A stretch of DNA of 64,000 bases from Vibrio gazogenes (GTDB lineage Bacteria; Pseudomonadota; Gammaproteobacteria; Enterobacterales; Vibrionaceae). A program made the position numbers and the translations under genes. Under the pieces are notes generated by a model. The model had not been told where the DNA came from and searched no databases. It saw nothing but the letters and a program-made list of their open reading frames with translations. Of the stretch, positions 24,813 through 34,699 are shown one piece after another (the first letter of the stretch is position 1; the number at the start of each line of letters is the position of its first letter). The stretch covers positions 1,364,001 to 1,428,000 of the forward strand of contig NZ_CP018835.1 in assembly GCF_002196515.1 (NCBI RefSeq), given 5' to 3'.

Positions 24813-25157
24813 TTGGATTTAACTTGGTGAGTGCACTTGCTCACGAATGTCCAAAAGTGTGGTGTATCATCAGTTGCTTCAGCGTTGTTCCCTCCCCCTG
24901 CTCTCTCATTTTTAATCACCGGAATAACCAGCAATTCGTTTTCCGTGTTCCCGGATTGACCGAACTGAAACCAGCATCATTCGCGATATGCAAACAACCA
25001 TCACTCCCCTGACGATTCTGGTTTTACACAACAACGTCCCCCCTCTCTTTTTCCCATTTTTATCCTCCAATATTCTGATAAAATATTGCTTTAAGCCTGT
25101 ATTTCTGGGGAACTTGGGTATAAAAGCAACAAACGATACTTTTTTTGCATTTTATTG

Positions 25158-25186
25158 TTGACCTTGTCTGAGAAAAACTTTTTAAT
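25158..25186 (+). promoter_or_regulatory. Sigma-70 promoter of the second tRNA array
   Basis: TTGACC and TTTAAT with a 17-base spacer, 10 bases before tRNA-Phe. The layout repeats that of the first array, including CCGTT just before the tRNA. Confidence 0.75.
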
Positions 25187-25196
25187 ACACCCCGTT

Positions 25197-25272
25197 GCCC
25201 GGATAGCTCAGTCGGTAGAGCAGGGGATTGAAAATCCCCGTGTCGGTGGTTCGATTCCGCCTCCGGGCACCA
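25197..25272 (+). tRNA. tRNA-Phe (GAA)
   Basis: 76 bases with CCA, identical in sequence to the gene at 21849. Confidence 0.97.
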
Positions 25273-25295
25273 CAAATTATATGAAAGTGATTATC

Positions 25296-25371
<76 letters not shown>

Positions 25372-25407
25372 TCATTTTCAGTAGGCTGAAATGCCTTAAA
25401 GGTTTAT

Positions 25408-25483
25408 TCCCCCTTAGTTCAGTTGGTAGAACGGCGGACTGTTAATCCGTATGTCGCAGGTTCGAGTCCCGCAGGGGGAGCCA
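25408..25483 (+). tRNA. tRNA-Asn (GTT)
   Basis: 76 bases with CCA, identical to the gene at 22166. Confidence 0.97.
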
Positions 25484-25494
25484 TATTTTATATC

Positions 25495-25570
<76 letters not shown>

Positions 25571-25605
25571 TATTTTGTATAGACAGCGATGTCTAAAAAG
25601 TTTAT

Positions 25606-25681
25606 TCCCCCTTAGTTCAGTTGGTAGAACGGCGGACTGTTAATCCGTATGTCGCAGGTTCGAGTCCCGCAGGGGGAGCCA
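25606..25681 (+). tRNA. tRNA-Asn (GTT)
   Basis: 76 bases with CCA, third identical tRNA-Asn copy in the window. Confidence 0.97.
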
Positions 25682-25687
25682 CTTTCT

Positions 25688-25718
25688 AAAAAGCCACAGC
25701 ATTTGCTGTGGCTTTTTT
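25688..25718. terminator. Bidirectional terminator between the tRNA array and djlA
   Basis: AAGCCACAGC / GCTGTGGCTT with an ATTT loop, flanked by A and T tracts on both sides. It can end the tRNA transcript (plus) and djlA (minus). Confidence 0.92.
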
Positions 25719-25749
25719 GGTTGAATAGCGACCTTATCCTGAAATCAGT

Positions 25750-26601
25750 TTAAAAGCCTTTGGCCTTTTTGATTAGATCATAAGCCTGTTGAATTTCCTG
25801 CGATTTTTCTTTCGCCATTGTCATCATTTCCGGAGGCAGACCTTTCGCCATCAGTTTATCGGGATGATGTTCATTCATTAGCTTCCGATACGCTCTTTTT
25901 ACCGTTTTTGCATCTGCACTTTCATCAACACCCAGCACATGATATGCATCACTCAGATGATTCGAGGTATATGATTGTCCGAAACCACCCTGCTGATGCT
26001 CTTGATAACTTCCTTGCCCCGCATCCGAATGACGTTGAAATCGAAACGCCGCTTCCTGCATTCTCAACCGTTGCTCAAGCTGCGCTTCTGAGAATGCCAA
26101 TCCTCTGGCTATCTTATGCAGAATATCTCGCTCACTCGGATGTAACTCTCCATCAGCAAAGGCTGCGGAGATCTGTAATTCTAGAAAAAATTGAATTAAA
26201 TCACGTCGCCCACCGGTTGAACGCATCACCTGCTCAAGCACTTCTTCTAAAGGAAAACCAGATTCTTTTCCTTCACGAAACGCCTCTTGTGCCGAACGTT
26301 GCTGCGCATCGTTCAGGTTCATCCGATCCATCATAATCGTTGCCAGACGAATCTCTTCTTTCGTCACCTTCCCCTTGGCTTTAGCAACATGCCCCATCAC
26401 TGAAAAAGCGGCACGAAAGAATTCATCTTGACGCGCTTCCTGAGATGCGCCTCCATTCCCTCCGACTGAGAATGGTGAACCTTGATACTGTCTTCGGGCT
26501 TTATCAAACTGATGCCCAAGAAAAAGCCCGAAAATGGCCCCTAGCGGACCACCCAGCAATAAACCAAAAAAAGTACCCAAAATTTTGCCGAAAATATGCA
26601 T
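25750..26601 (-). CDS. djlA: Membrane-anchored J-domain co-chaperone DjlA
   Basis: 283 residues. One N-terminal transmembrane helix with a Gly-rich dimerisation pattern (GTFFGLLLGGPLGAIFG), a central TerB-like helical domain (EEFFRAAFSVMGHVAKAKG...), and a C-terminal J domain with the HPD triad (NEHHPDKL) that stimulates DnaK ATPase. This reversed layout (J domain at the C terminus, membrane anchor at the N terminus) is specific to DjlA. Divergent from lptD, as in E. coli. Confidence 0.95.
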   Translation of the reverse strand: MHIFGKILGTFFGLLLGGPLGAIFGLFLGHQFDKARRQYQGSPFSVGGNGGASQEARQDEFFRAAFSVMGHVAKAKGKVTKEEIRLATIMMDRMNLNDAQQRSAQEAFREGKESGFPLEEVLEQVMRSTGGRRDLIQFFLELQISAAFADGELHPSERDILHKIARGLAFSEAQLEQRLRMQEAAFRFQRHSDAGQGSYQEHQQGGFGQSYTSNHLSDAYHVLGVDESADAKTVKRAYRKLMNEHHPDKLMAKGLPPEMMTMAKEKSQEIQQAYDLIKKAKGF

Positions 26602-26747
26602 TATTGACTCTCATTCAATGAATTTTTTACGAGTTGCGCAGTCTACTAGTGCTGTATGATTGAATTTCCATTATGATTAGAGACATTTTTAGTTCAACTG
26701 ATGCTGATCATCCGAATCAACTCAATTTAACAGGATAACACAACTAG

Positions 26748-29063
26748 ATGTCAGACTTTCCTCGTTCGTTGCTAGCTGCTTCGATCTGTGCAGCGCTTTT
26801 TATTCCATATAGTTATGCAGAAACAGCTCCGCAAAGCAATACGGTCACTATCGGTCAGTGCCGTGCCGGAGACATCGAACCAACCAACCAGAATGAGCAA
26901 CCCATTAATGTTGAAGCGGATAAGCTTGAAGCAGTTAATGGCGATAAAGCGACATATGCTGGTAATGTTGTCGTGGTTCAGGGCAAAAAACGGATGACTG
27001 CCGATACCGTTACCCTACACCAAAAAGATAACATTGTGGTCGCACAAGGGAATGTCAAGTTCGATGATGGTGAAGTTCAAGCAGTTTCAGAGCGAGCGAC
27101 CAATAATCTCAATACTGACCAATTGACGCTGGAAAAAACCAACTATCATTTTCTCTGCCAACCGGGGCGGGGAGATGCGGTTTATATCGCTAAAACAGGT
27201 CAGGCGATGTATGAAATAGAAGATGGTTCGATCACGTCCTGTCCTGACGGAGATAACGCCTGGCGTTTAAAAGCCTCCAGTATTTCGATTGATCAGAATG
27301 AAGAAACTGCAATATTTTATAACCCGCGAATGGAAGTGCTGGGCGTCCCCCTACTCTACTTACCAATGCTCACGGTACCGATCGGAGATACGCGAAAAAC
27401 CGGATTTCTTTATCCGACATTTTCTTTCGGTTCAAAAGATGGCTTTCAACTGAATGTCCCGATCTACTGGAACCTTGCACCCAACTATGATTTGCAAACC
27501 GATCTGAAATACATGGAAAATCGGGGAACACAACTGAACAGCCATTTTCGCTATTTGAATGCTTTCGGAAGTGGCAACATCAATTATGAATATCTGCCGG
27601 ACGATAAAAAATATCCGGAAAAAGATGACCGCTGGGGATTCCAACTCACTCACTACGGTATTTATGATCAATCCTGGGCGCTGGCGATCAATTACGCTGA
27701 AGTCAGTGATATCGATTATTTTTCTGATTTAGGTTCAGAAATAGGCACCCGACAAGATGGTCAGTTAACCCAAGAAGCGAGTATCACTTACCGTTCAGCC
27801 AGTTGGGATCTGTCTCTGCTCACCCGGGATTTCCAAATCCTGACAAAAACCGGCAATCAACCGTACAAACTCATGCCTCAGGTTGCATTCAACTATTACG
27901 CCCCTGAGCTGATGCGTTATCTTGATTTTGACTTGATTAGTCATGTTTCAAGATTCGATACCGATGAAAATGGTGCACCTTCAGCAACTCGAGTCCATGT
28001 TGAACCGGGAATCAAGATTCCGTTAGGAGCCACTTGGGGAACCTGGACAACAGAGGCACGATTACTCTCAACCTATTATCGACAAGATTTAGAAGGGGTT
28101 GATGCTTCAAAGGGCTATAAAGAAAATGTATCCCGAGATATTCCTGAATTTCGCTCGAATTTTGGCTTAATTCTTGAGCGAGATACCGTCGTTTTAGATG
28201 GGTATACACAAACGTTAGAACCTCAGGTGCAGTATCTTTACATTCCCAAAAGAGATCAAAGTGACATCGCTCGTTACGATACAACGCCGTTACAGACCGA
28301 CTACTATGGTCTATTCCGGAGCCGTAAATACGGGAGTGTTGACTATATCGCCCCAGCGAACCAAATTAGCTATGGTGCAGCTTCGCGCTTTTTCGATGAT
28401 CAATATAAAGAACGCTTAAACATCGCTTTTGGGCAGATATTCTATTTGGATAAAGGTCTGAAAGATAATAACTTAAATCGCTCAACCTCAGAAAACTCAG
28501 ATTATTCAGCATGGGCTGTCGAAATGGATTTCAACTATGATGACTCGCTGTTCTATCATGGAGGGATCCAATATGACGTTGACACGTCTCGTGTACAATT
28601 GTCCAACAGTACCCTTGAGTACCGACATGAGAAAGGCTTTATTCAGACCAACTACCGTTACGTCACCCAAGAGTATATCGAAGATACCGTCGGTGACACT
28701 TTGGATGTCAATTCTCTGACCAAAGATGGTATTTCACAACTCGGTGTCGTTGCACAATATAACCTCAGTCCGAAATGGCAAACGAAAGGGCTCTACTATT
28801 ATGATCTCACCACAGATAATCCATTAGAGTGGCAGGCGAACCTGACTTATATCTCTGACTGCTGGTTTATCGGCCTGACGTACAGCCGGGAGCTGGATAA
28901 ATGGACGCCGTCGTTCCAACAGTATCCTGATGCCGAAGCAAGATATGAGAACAACTTTAGCGTCAATATCGGTATTATCGGCTTGGGAACGAATATGACA
29001 CATAACAATGAACTCACATCGAATGCAATTGGTTACGGACGGCCTTTCATGCTCAGTAACTAA
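26748..29063 (+). CDS. lptD: LPS-assembly outer-membrane protein LptD
   Basis: 771 residues. A signal peptide (about residues 1-24) precedes an OstA-like periplasmic domain (INVEADKLEAVNGDKATYAGNV) and a large beta-barrel ending at MLSN. LptD with LptE inserts lipopolysaccharide into the outer leaflet. In E. coli, two disulfides join N-terminal cysteines to a C-terminal CC pair; here the mature N-terminal part has three cysteines (QCRAG, LCQPG, SCPDG), while the C-terminal site reads SDCW with only one Cys. Head of the lptD-surA-pdxA-rsmA-apaG-apaH block. Confidence 0.95.
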   Translation: MSDFPRSLLAASICAALFIPYSYAETAPQSNTVTIGQCRAGDIEPTNQNEQPINVEADKLEAVNGDKATYAGNVVVVQGKKRMTADTVTLHQKDNIVVAQGNVKFDDGEVQAVSERATNNLNTDQLTLEKTNYHFLCQPGRGDAVYIAKTGQAMYEIEDGSITSCPDGDNAWRLKASSISIDQNEETAIFYNPRMEVLGVPLLYLPMLTVPIGDTRKTGFLYPTFSFGSKDGFQLNVPIYWNLAPNYDLQTDLKYMENRGTQLNSHFRYLNAFGSGNINYEYLPDDKKYPEKDDRWGFQLTHYGIYDQSWALAINYAEVSDIDYFSDLGSEIGTRQDGQLTQEASITYRSASWDLSLLTRDFQILTKTGNQPYKLMPQVAFNYYAPELMRYLDFDLISHVSRFDTDENGAPSATRVHVEPGIKIPLGATWGTWTTEARLLSTYYRQDLEGVDASKGYKENVSRDIPEFRSNFGLILERDTVVLDGYTQTLEPQVQYLYIPKRDQSDIARYDTTPLQTDYYGLFRSRKYGSVDYIAPANQISYGAASRFFDDQYKERLNIAFGQIFYLDKGLKDNNLNRSTSENSDYSAWAVEMDFNYDDSLFYHGGIQYDVDTSRVQLSNSTLEYRHEKGFIQTNYRYVTQEYIEDTVGDTLDVNSLTKDGISQLGVVAQYNLSPKWQTKGLYYYDLTTDNPLEWQANLTYISDCWFIGLTYSRELDKWTPSFQQYPDAEARYENNFSVNIGIIGLGTNMTHNNELTSNAIGYGRPFMLSN

Positions 29064-29184
29064 TGACTAACAGCAATAACAAAGCTGATGGGCTCATTCG
29101 TTGCGTTCATCTCGGTGTTTGTAAATCATTATATTTTTGAACAACAAGTGGCATTCAAGATATGCCCAATCAATAGGATTTTCG

Positions 29185-30477
29185 ATGAAACTGTGGCAAT
29201 ACTTTCTAATCACAATCATCAGCCTTTATAGTCTGAACATTAGTGCAACCCCGGTCGAGCTCGATCGTATCGCCGTGATTGTCAATGACAGTGCGATTTT
29301 AACCAGTGATATAGACACGGAGATGAAGCTATTTAAAGCAAATGCAACGCATCATCATCAAACCCTTCCGTCGGACAATGTTATCCGTGCACAGGTTATC
29401 GATAAACTCATTTCAGACACGCTGCAAAAGCAGGAAGCCGACCGTATCGGGGTAAAAATTGATGACAGTCGTTTAAATCAGGCGATTGAAGAAATTGCCA
29501 AACAAAATGATCAAACGATACAGGAACTCAGAAAGTCAATCGAACAGTCTGGTGTCAGCTACGGTACATTCAGAGAAAAAATTCGTGATGAGATAGCCAT
29601 TTCAGAAGCGCGTAATGCACTCGTGCGCCGTCGAATTAATATTTTACCGGCAGAAGTAGACTCGCTGGCTGATATCCTCAATCAAGAAACAGATACTTCC
29701 GTTCAGTACAAAATTAGTCATATTCAACTCCGTATTGATAGTGATAATGACAAGTCTAAAGTCGAAGCACTGGCAAAATCATTAGTTCGCCGACTCGCTA
29801 AAGGCGAAAGCTTCAGAACATTGGCACTAACCTATTCAAAAGGCCCTAAGGCGCTGGAAGGCGGAGACTGGGGCTGGATGAGAAAAGAAGAAATGCCGAC
29901 CATTTTCGCTGATCAAATCAAGATGCAAAGTAAAGGAACGATTATTGGCCCGTTTCGTAGTGGTGTCGGATTCCACATTTTGAAAATTGATAATGTGAAA
30001 GGGTTACAAACGGTGTCTGTGACTGAGGTGAATGCACGTCACATTCTGCTCAAACCCTCTATTATTTTAAGTGATGATGGGGCTAAGAAAGAGCTGAATT
30101 CTTTCATTCAGAAGATTCATAATAAAGAAGCAACTTTTGGCGAACTTGCTCAGCAGTACAGTCAAGACCCGGGCTCAGCATCACAACAAGGCAATCTCGG
30201 CTATCAATCACCGGATATTTATGTCCCAGAATTCAAACATCAGATTGAGACGCTACCGGTAGGCCAGATCAGTAAACCATTTAAAACCGTTCACGGCTGG
30301 CATATTGTTGAAGTCTTGGGACGCCGTCAGGTGGATAAGACCGATGCAGCACAGAAAAATAAAGCTTATCGAATTCTATTCAATCGCAAGTTTAATGAAG
30401 AATCCAGTACTTGGATCCAAGAGTTAAAAGCGAGTGCCTTTATTGAACGACTCAAGGACAGCTCGAATGGCAATTAA
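29185..30477 (+). CDS. surA: Periplasmic chaperone and peptidyl-prolyl isomerase SurA
   Basis: 430 residues from the ATG at 29185, which has AGGA upstream and gives a normal signal peptide ([19 protein letters not shown]); an upstream in-frame start at 29137 would bury it. The mature protein begins with the SurA N-terminal chaperone domain ([12 protein letters not shown]) and has two parvulin domains (around KISHIQLRI... and NARHILLKP...). It escorts outer-membrane proteins, including LptD, to the Bam complex. Its last codons overlap pdxA. Confidence 0.95.
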   Translation: MKLWQYFLITIISLYSLNISATPVELDRIAVIVNDSAILTSDIDTEMKLFKANATHHHQTLPSDNVIRAQVIDKLISDTLQKQEADRIGVKIDDSRLNQAIEEIAKQNDQTIQELRKSIEQSGVSYGTFREKIRDEIAISEARNALVRRRINILPAEVDSLADILNQETDTSVQYKISHIQLRIDSDNDKSKVEALAKSLVRRLAKGESFRTLALTYSKGPKALEGGDWGWMRKEEMPTIFADQIKMQSKGTIIGPFRSGVGFHILKIDNVKGLQTVSVTEVNARHILLKPSIILSDDGAKKELNSFIQKIHNKEATFGELAQQYSQDPGSASQQGNLGYQSPDIYVPEFKHQIETLPVGQISKPFKTVHGWHIVEVLGRRQVDKTDAAQKNKAYRILFNRKFNEESSTWIQELKASAFIERLKDSSNGN

Positions 30478-31459
30478 GCGTATTGTAGTCACCGCAGGAG
30501 AACCAGCAGGCATTGGTCCGGATCTGGTATTAGCACTCTCTCAGGAAGATTGGTCGCACCAAATCGTCGTCTGTGCAGATAAGTCTCTGTTACAACAGCG
30601 AGCAACTCAGTTGGGTATCGAGGTTGAACTCAATGATTATGATCCGACCCAACCTCCGGTCGTTCAAAAAGCGGGTTCACTGGTAGTGGAACATGTCGCG
30701 CTAGCGACTCCGGTTACCGCAGGACAGCTCGATGAAGCCAATAGTCGCTATGTGCTGCAAACGTTGGAGCGAGCAACTGAAGGATGCCAGAACGATGAAT
30801 TTGATGCTGTCGTTACCGGCCCGGTTCATAAAGGGATTATCAATCGTTCCGGCGTTGCCTTCAGCGGACATACCGAATTTTTTGCCGAGAAATCAAATAC
30901 GCCACTGGTGGTGATGATGCTTGCGACAGAAGGGCTCAAGGTGGCTTTAGTGACCACTCACATTCCACTTGCTTATGTAGCCAAAGCAGTCACGACCGAA
31001 CGCCTCCAAAGCATTATTCGTATTCTTCATCACGACCTGAAAGAGAAATTTGCCATTGACGACCCACATATTTACGTGTGTGGACTCAATCCTCACGCAG
31101 GTGAAGACGGGTGTTTAGGGAATGAAGAGATAGACACGATCACGCCAGCGCTGAATGTGTTAAGAGATGAAGAAAATATGCGCCTCACCGGTCCTCTGCC
31201 TGCCGACACGATATTTCATGACAAGTATCTCGAGCAAGCGGATACAGTTCTAGGGATGTATCATGATCAAGTGCTTCCTGTACTAAAATATAAAGGATTC
31301 AGCCGTTCGGTTAATATTACGCTAGGGCTGCCTTTTATCCGCACTTCGGTCGACCATGGTACCGCCTTGGATCTTGCTGGCACCGGAACTGCGGATATAG
31401 GCAGTTTTAAAACGGCTTTACAGCAAGCTATCGAATTAGTCAATAAAAGAACAAAGTAG
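30467..31459 (+). CDS. pdxA: 4-hydroxythreonine-4-phosphate dehydrogenase PdxA
   Basis: 330 residues. Oxidises 4-phosphohydroxy-L-threonine in pyridoxal phosphate synthesis. The N terminus ([17 protein letters not shown]: [16 protein letters not shown]), [10 protein letters not shown], and the metal-site [13 protein letters not shown] motifs are typical. The ATG at 30467 overlaps the end of surA by 11 bases with AAGGA upstream; the frame also runs to 30434, but without similarity. Confidence 0.95.
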   Translation: MAIKRIVVTAGEPAGIGPDLVLALSQEDWSHQIVVCADKSLLQQRATQLGIEVELNDYDPTQPPVVQKAGSLVVEHVALATPVTAGQLDEANSRYVLQTLERATEGCQNDEFDAVVTGPVHKGIINRSGVAFSGHTEFFAEKSNTPLVVMMLATEGLKVALVTTHIPLAYVAKAVTTERLQSIIRILHHDLKEKFAIDDPHIYVCGLNPHAGEDGCLGNEEIDTITPALNVLRDEENMRLTGPLPADTIFHDKYLEQADTVLGMYHDQVLPVLKYKGFSRSVNITLGLPFIRTSVDHGTALDLAGTGTADIGSFKTALQQAIELVNKRTK

Positions 31460-31462
31460 TTA

Positions 31463-32272
31463 ATGATGATGAAAAATGATGTCCACTTAGGACACAAAGC
31501 CCGAAAACGCTTCGGTCAAAACTTCCTCAATGATCCTTATATCATTGATGGTATTGTTTCTGCGATCAACCCGAGGCCCGGAGAAAATCTGGTTGAAATC
31601 GGCCCTGGTCTGGGGGCGTTGACAGAGCCCGTCGGAAGAGAAATCGATAAACTCAGCGTCGTCGAACTCGATCGTGATTTGGCTGAGCGACTGAGAAATC
31701 ATCCTGACTTAAAAGACAAACTATCGATCTACGAAGCGGATGCGCTAAGTTTTGATTTTAGCCAATTGGTGCAACCTCAGAACAAACTGCGTGTGTTTGG
31801 TAACCTGCCATACAATATATCCACACCCTTGATGTTCCACCTGTTTGAATTCCAGAATCAAATTCAGGATATGCATTTCATGTTGCAAAAAGAGGTTGTC
31901 AACCGACTCGCAGCAGGGCCAGGAACAAAAGCCTATGGACGGCTGACAGTGATGGCTCAGTATTACTGTAAAGTCATACCGGTGCTGGAAGTACCACCGG
32001 AGTCGTTTGTACCACCACCGAAGGTAGATTCGGCAGTCGTCCGGCTCGTACCACATCAGGAGTTACCTTATCCGGCAACCAGCCTCAAATGGCTCGACCG
32101 AGTCTGTCGGGAAGGATTTAATCAACGGCGTAAAACCGTTCGTAACTGCTATAAATCGCTACTCGATGTTTCAGTTTTAGAAGAACTAGGTATCAATCCG
32201 ACTAGCCGTCCGGAGAATCTATCCCTTAGCCAGTTTGTCGCGATGGCAAACTGGCTGGACAGTAACAGCTAG
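31463..32272 (+). CDS. rsmA: 16S rRNA (adenine1518-N6/adenine1519-N6)-dimethyltransferase RsmA (KsgA)
   Basis: 269 residues. [10 protein letters not shown] at the N terminus, the SAM-binding [12 protein letters not shown] and the [10 protein letters not shown] catalytic motif identify KsgA, which dimethylates two adenines in helix 45 of 16S rRNA late in 30S assembly; loss gives kasugamycin resistance in E. coli. The gene starts three bases after pdxA with three consecutive ATG codons, any of which could be used. Confidence 0.96.
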   Translation: MMMKNDVHLGHKARKRFGQNFLNDPYIIDGIVSAINPRPGENLVEIGPGLGALTEPVGREIDKLSVVELDRDLAERLRNHPDLKDKLSIYEADALSFDFSQLVQPQNKLRVFGNLPYNISTPLMFHLFEFQNQIQDMHFMLQKEVVNRLAAGPGTKAYGRLTVMAQYYCKVIPVLEVPPESFVPPPKVDSAVVRLVPHQELPYPATSLKWLDRVCREGFNQRRKTVRNCYKSLLDVSVLEELGINPTSRPENLSLSQFVAMANWLDSNS

Positions 32273-32282
32273 CTGCATCATT

Positions 32283-32302
32283 GCCGCGGTATCATCCGCG
32301 GC
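32283..32302. repeat. GC-rich hairpin between rsmA and apaG
   Basis: GCCGCGG and CCGCGGC pair around TATCAT, 20 bases before the apaG ribosome binding site. No T tract, so it is probably an mRNA structure and not a terminator. Confidence 0.5.
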
Positions 32303-32323
32303 ACGGCCGCGTAAGGAGGTTAT

Positions 32324-32704
32324 ATGGATATATCCAAGCCATGCATTAAAGTGCAAGTTCATACCAAATATATCCCCGAACAATCACTCCCAGAACAAGA
32401 CCGATATATTTTTGCATACATCATTACGGTGAAGAATCTCAGTCAGGAAACGGTTCAGTTGATCGGACGCAGATGGCTGATTACAGATGCCAATGGAAAA
32501 CAGATGTCTGTCGAAGGCGATGGTGTAGTCGGAGAACAACCGTTTATTGCAGCCAATGACGAATATACTTATACCAGTGGAACCGCCCTCGAAACACCGG
32601 TTGGCGTCATGCAAGGACAGTACATCATGCATGATAGCGAGGGGGAAGAGTTCACCGCGGAAATTGAACCTTTCCGCCTTTATGTTCCGCATATTCTCAA
32701 CTAG
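32324..32704 (+). CDS. apaG: ApaG domain protein
   Basis: 126 residues, the usual length; single FN3-like beta-sandwich. The motifs [22 protein letters not shown] and FEYTSGT-like [14 protein letters not shown] are typical. The E. coli homologue lies between ksgA and apaH; its biochemical role is not settled. A strong AAGGAGG precedes the ATG. Confidence 0.95.
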   Translation: MDISKPCIKVQVHTKYIPEQSLPEQDRYIFAYIITVKNLSQETVQLIGRRWLITDANGKQMSVEGDGVVGEQPFIAANDEYTYTSGTALETPVGVMQGQYIMHDSEGEEFTAEIEPFRLYVPHILN

Positions 32705-32816
32705 CGTTCGAATTGAATTGACTGAAATGAATTGTCTTCAGTGAAGCATTTTAAACGTGTTGCTTTCAGCATAATGACTTAAACGTAATTGCTTTAAACA
32801 AAAAAGGACTATCCAA

Positions 32817-33638
32817 TTGGCGAATTATATTGTTGGCGATCTACAAGGGTGTCTGGACGAACTCGAACGACTCCTTTCTCAAGTTGACTTCTGCCCTCAG
32901 CATGATCAACTGTGGGTTGCTGGCGATCTGGTTGCCAGAGGTCCGAAGTCACTGGAAACACTGCGCTATATTAAAGCATTGGGAACATCCGCCAAAACTG
33001 TATTAGGCAATCATGATCTCCACTTGCTGTCGATTGCACTGGGGATTCATCCTCTGAAAAAGAAAGATCGTACCGCGGCTATTTTTCAGGCACCAGATAG
33101 AGATGAACTACTCGAATGGTTACGGCATCAACCACTTCTTCAGGAACATTCTGAATTTGTCGTCTGTCATGCAGGCATTTCTCCCCAATGGGATCTGCCC
33201 ACTGCACGTCAGGCCGCTCAGGAAATTGAGTCTCTGCTCCAAAGCGATCAATGGCCATGGATTATCGAGCATATGTATTCAAATATGCCCAATCAGTGGC
33301 ATGATTCACTATCCGGTCTGGAACGCTATCGTTATATCATTAACGCCTTTACCCGAATGCGTTTCTGCACCCCTAGTGGGGCATTAGATATGGACTGTAA
33401 GTTGCCCCCTTCCGCTGTCGATCCCGCTCAATTACGCCCATGGTTTGATCTCCCAAGGGTAACGCCAATCGAGAAACGTATTATTTTCGGTCACTGGGCT
33501 GCATTAGAAGGTTGTGTCAGAAAAGATGTTATCGGACTTGATACGGGGTGCGTCTGGGGGGGAACATTAACGATGATTCGCTGGGAAGATCAGCAACTGT
33601 TCAGTCAACCAGCGCTAACTGAAACTCAGAGGTGTTAA
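32817..33638 (+). CDS. apaH: Symmetrical bis(5'-nucleosyl)-tetraphosphatase ApaH
   Basis: 273 residues. Hydrolyses Ap4A to two ADP, and removes Np4 caps from RNA in E. coli. Metallophosphoesterase motifs: GDLQGC, GDLVARGP, LGNHDLHLL and the C-terminal FGHWAALEG. The start is unusual: TTG at 32817, with AAGGA nine bases upstream, gives the expected MANYIVGDLQGC terminus, and no ATG fits. Confidence 0.94.
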   Translation: MANYIVGDLQGCLDELERLLSQVDFCPQHDQLWVAGDLVARGPKSLETLRYIKALGTSAKTVLGNHDLHLLSIALGIHPLKKKDRTAAIFQAPDRDELLEWLRHQPLLQEHSEFVVCHAGISPQWDLPTARQAAQEIESLLQSDQWPWIIEHMYSNMPNQWHDSLSGLERYRYIINAFTRMRFCTPSGALDMDCKLPPSAVDPAQLRPWFDLPRVTPIEKRIIFGHWAALEGCVRKDVIGLDTGCVWGGTLTMIRWEDQQLFSQPALTETQRC

Positions 33639-33649
33639 TCTCCTCTGAG
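33625..33649. repeat. Hairpin between convergent apaH and folA
   Basis: CTCAGAGG and CCTCTGAG pair around a 9-base loop that contains the apaH stop codon. No T tract is seen; it may help end transcription of the convergent genes. Confidence 0.4.
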
Positions 33650-33661
33650 CCAGCAATCCAG

Positions 33662-34150
33662 TTAATCTTGATTTTGCTCCAGTATCACAAATGACATGTC
33701 ATAGGCATTCTTTTCATCTTGTGGATACTCTTCCCGATAGGTCTCGTACCATTCAATACCGAATTCAGGGAAACAAGTATCCCCATCAATATCAGCCTGA
33801 ATATAGGTAAGATACAGTCTTGAAGCCATCGGTAAGCTGGATTGATAAATACTGCCCCCGCCAATAATCATGACTTCATCAGCCTGATCAGCTAACGCCA
33901 ATGCATTTTCAAGGGAATCTGCCACCTCAACCCCAGTTGCACAAAACTGAGAATTGCGAGTGATGACGATGTTTTGTCGTCCGGGAAGCGCCTTACCAAT
34001 CGACTCGAAAGTTTTTCTCCCCATGATGATTGGTTTACCCAACGTACAACGTTTGAACCAAGCAAAATCAGCGGGTAAATGCCAAGGCATCTGATTTTCT
34101 TTACCAATCACCCGATTCTTCGCCATTGCTGCAATCATACTGATAATCAT
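33662..34150 (-). CDS. folA: Dihydrofolate reductase
   Basis: 162 residues. Reduces dihydrofolate with NADPH; target of trimethoprim. The typical features are all visible: IAAMAKNRVIGKENQMPWHLPADFAWFK, the IIMGRKTFESIG cofactor loop, and MIIGGGSIYQ. Convergent with apaH. Confidence 0.97.
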   Translation of the reverse strand: MIISMIAAMAKNRVIGKENQMPWHLPADFAWFKRCTLGKPIIMGRKTFESIGKALPGRQNIVITRNSQFCATGVEVADSLENALALADQADEVMIIGGGSIYQSSLPMASRLYLTYIQADIDGDTCFPEFGIEWYETYREEYPQDEKNAYDMSFVILEQNQD

Positions 34151-34213
34151 AGTAATACTGCCATCACATCAAAAATAAGCTGCTATTCTATCGAGATTCA
34201 AACTTCAAGCAAT

Positions 34214-34699
34214 CTAAACGACTGGCTTTCTACGGTAAAATAATAAACCGGGAACCGCTAAGCCAACTGCCAAGCCAGCAATAATAAACATCGCCTTCAG
34301 AAAGTTTTCCATCAACACTGAAAATAGATCCGGTGTAAAACCGAGATGATTAATTTCAACCATAGCAATCATGGCTCGATAAGTAAAAACGCCAGGAACC
34401 ATCGGAATTAACGCGGCAACGGTAAATACTTTCGGATGAGCCAGAAAGCGATGAGACCAGTGAACACCGATCATGCCGACGAGTGTCGCGGCGAAGAATG
34501 TTCCCCACTCAATTGGCATGCCATATTTCATTAACAGAAAACGGCAACCGTGACCGATTGCACCACCCAGCGCACAATATTTCAATGCTGGCGCTGGAAC
34601 GTTAAAAACCAAGGCAAAACCGACGGCTGGAATTGACGCAAAAAACATGTCGTTCAACAATCCCAGTAATAACGTCATGATCATCTCTATATTCATCAT
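34214..34699 (-). CDS. yjjB: Inner-membrane exporter subunit YjjB (ThrE-like C-terminal half)
   Basis: 161 residues from the ATG at 34699, which overlaps the yjjP stop (TAATG) and is preceded by GGGGTGG. Four to five transmembrane helices and the PMVPGVFTYRAM motif identify the short half of the split threonine/serine exporter (ThrE) family. In E. coli, YjjP and YjjB act together as a succinate exporter. Coupled translation with yjjP fits a two-part transporter. Confidence 0.9.
   Translation of the reverse strand: MMNIEMIMTLLLGLLNDMFFASIPAVGFALVFNVPAPALKYCALGGAIGHGCRFLLMKYGMPIEWGTFFAATLVGMIGVHWSHRFLAHPKVFTVAALIPMVPGVFTYRAMIAMVEINHLGFTPDLFSVLMENFLKAMFIIAGLAVGLAVPGLLFYRRKPVV

Larger units (their letters stand above)
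24743..25196. other. Intergenic region before the second tRNA array
   Basis: 454 bases without a gene that I can support. It contains a probable terminator (24780-24812), a small GTGAG/CTCAC hairpin near 24830, and the tRNA promoter at its end. The 62-codon open frame at 24824 shows no protein-like features. Confidence 0.6.

Noticed and set aside
24824..25012. 62-codon open frame between the oxidoreductase and the second tRNA array
   Set aside because: Composition is not protein-like and there is no ribosome binding site or recognisable motif.
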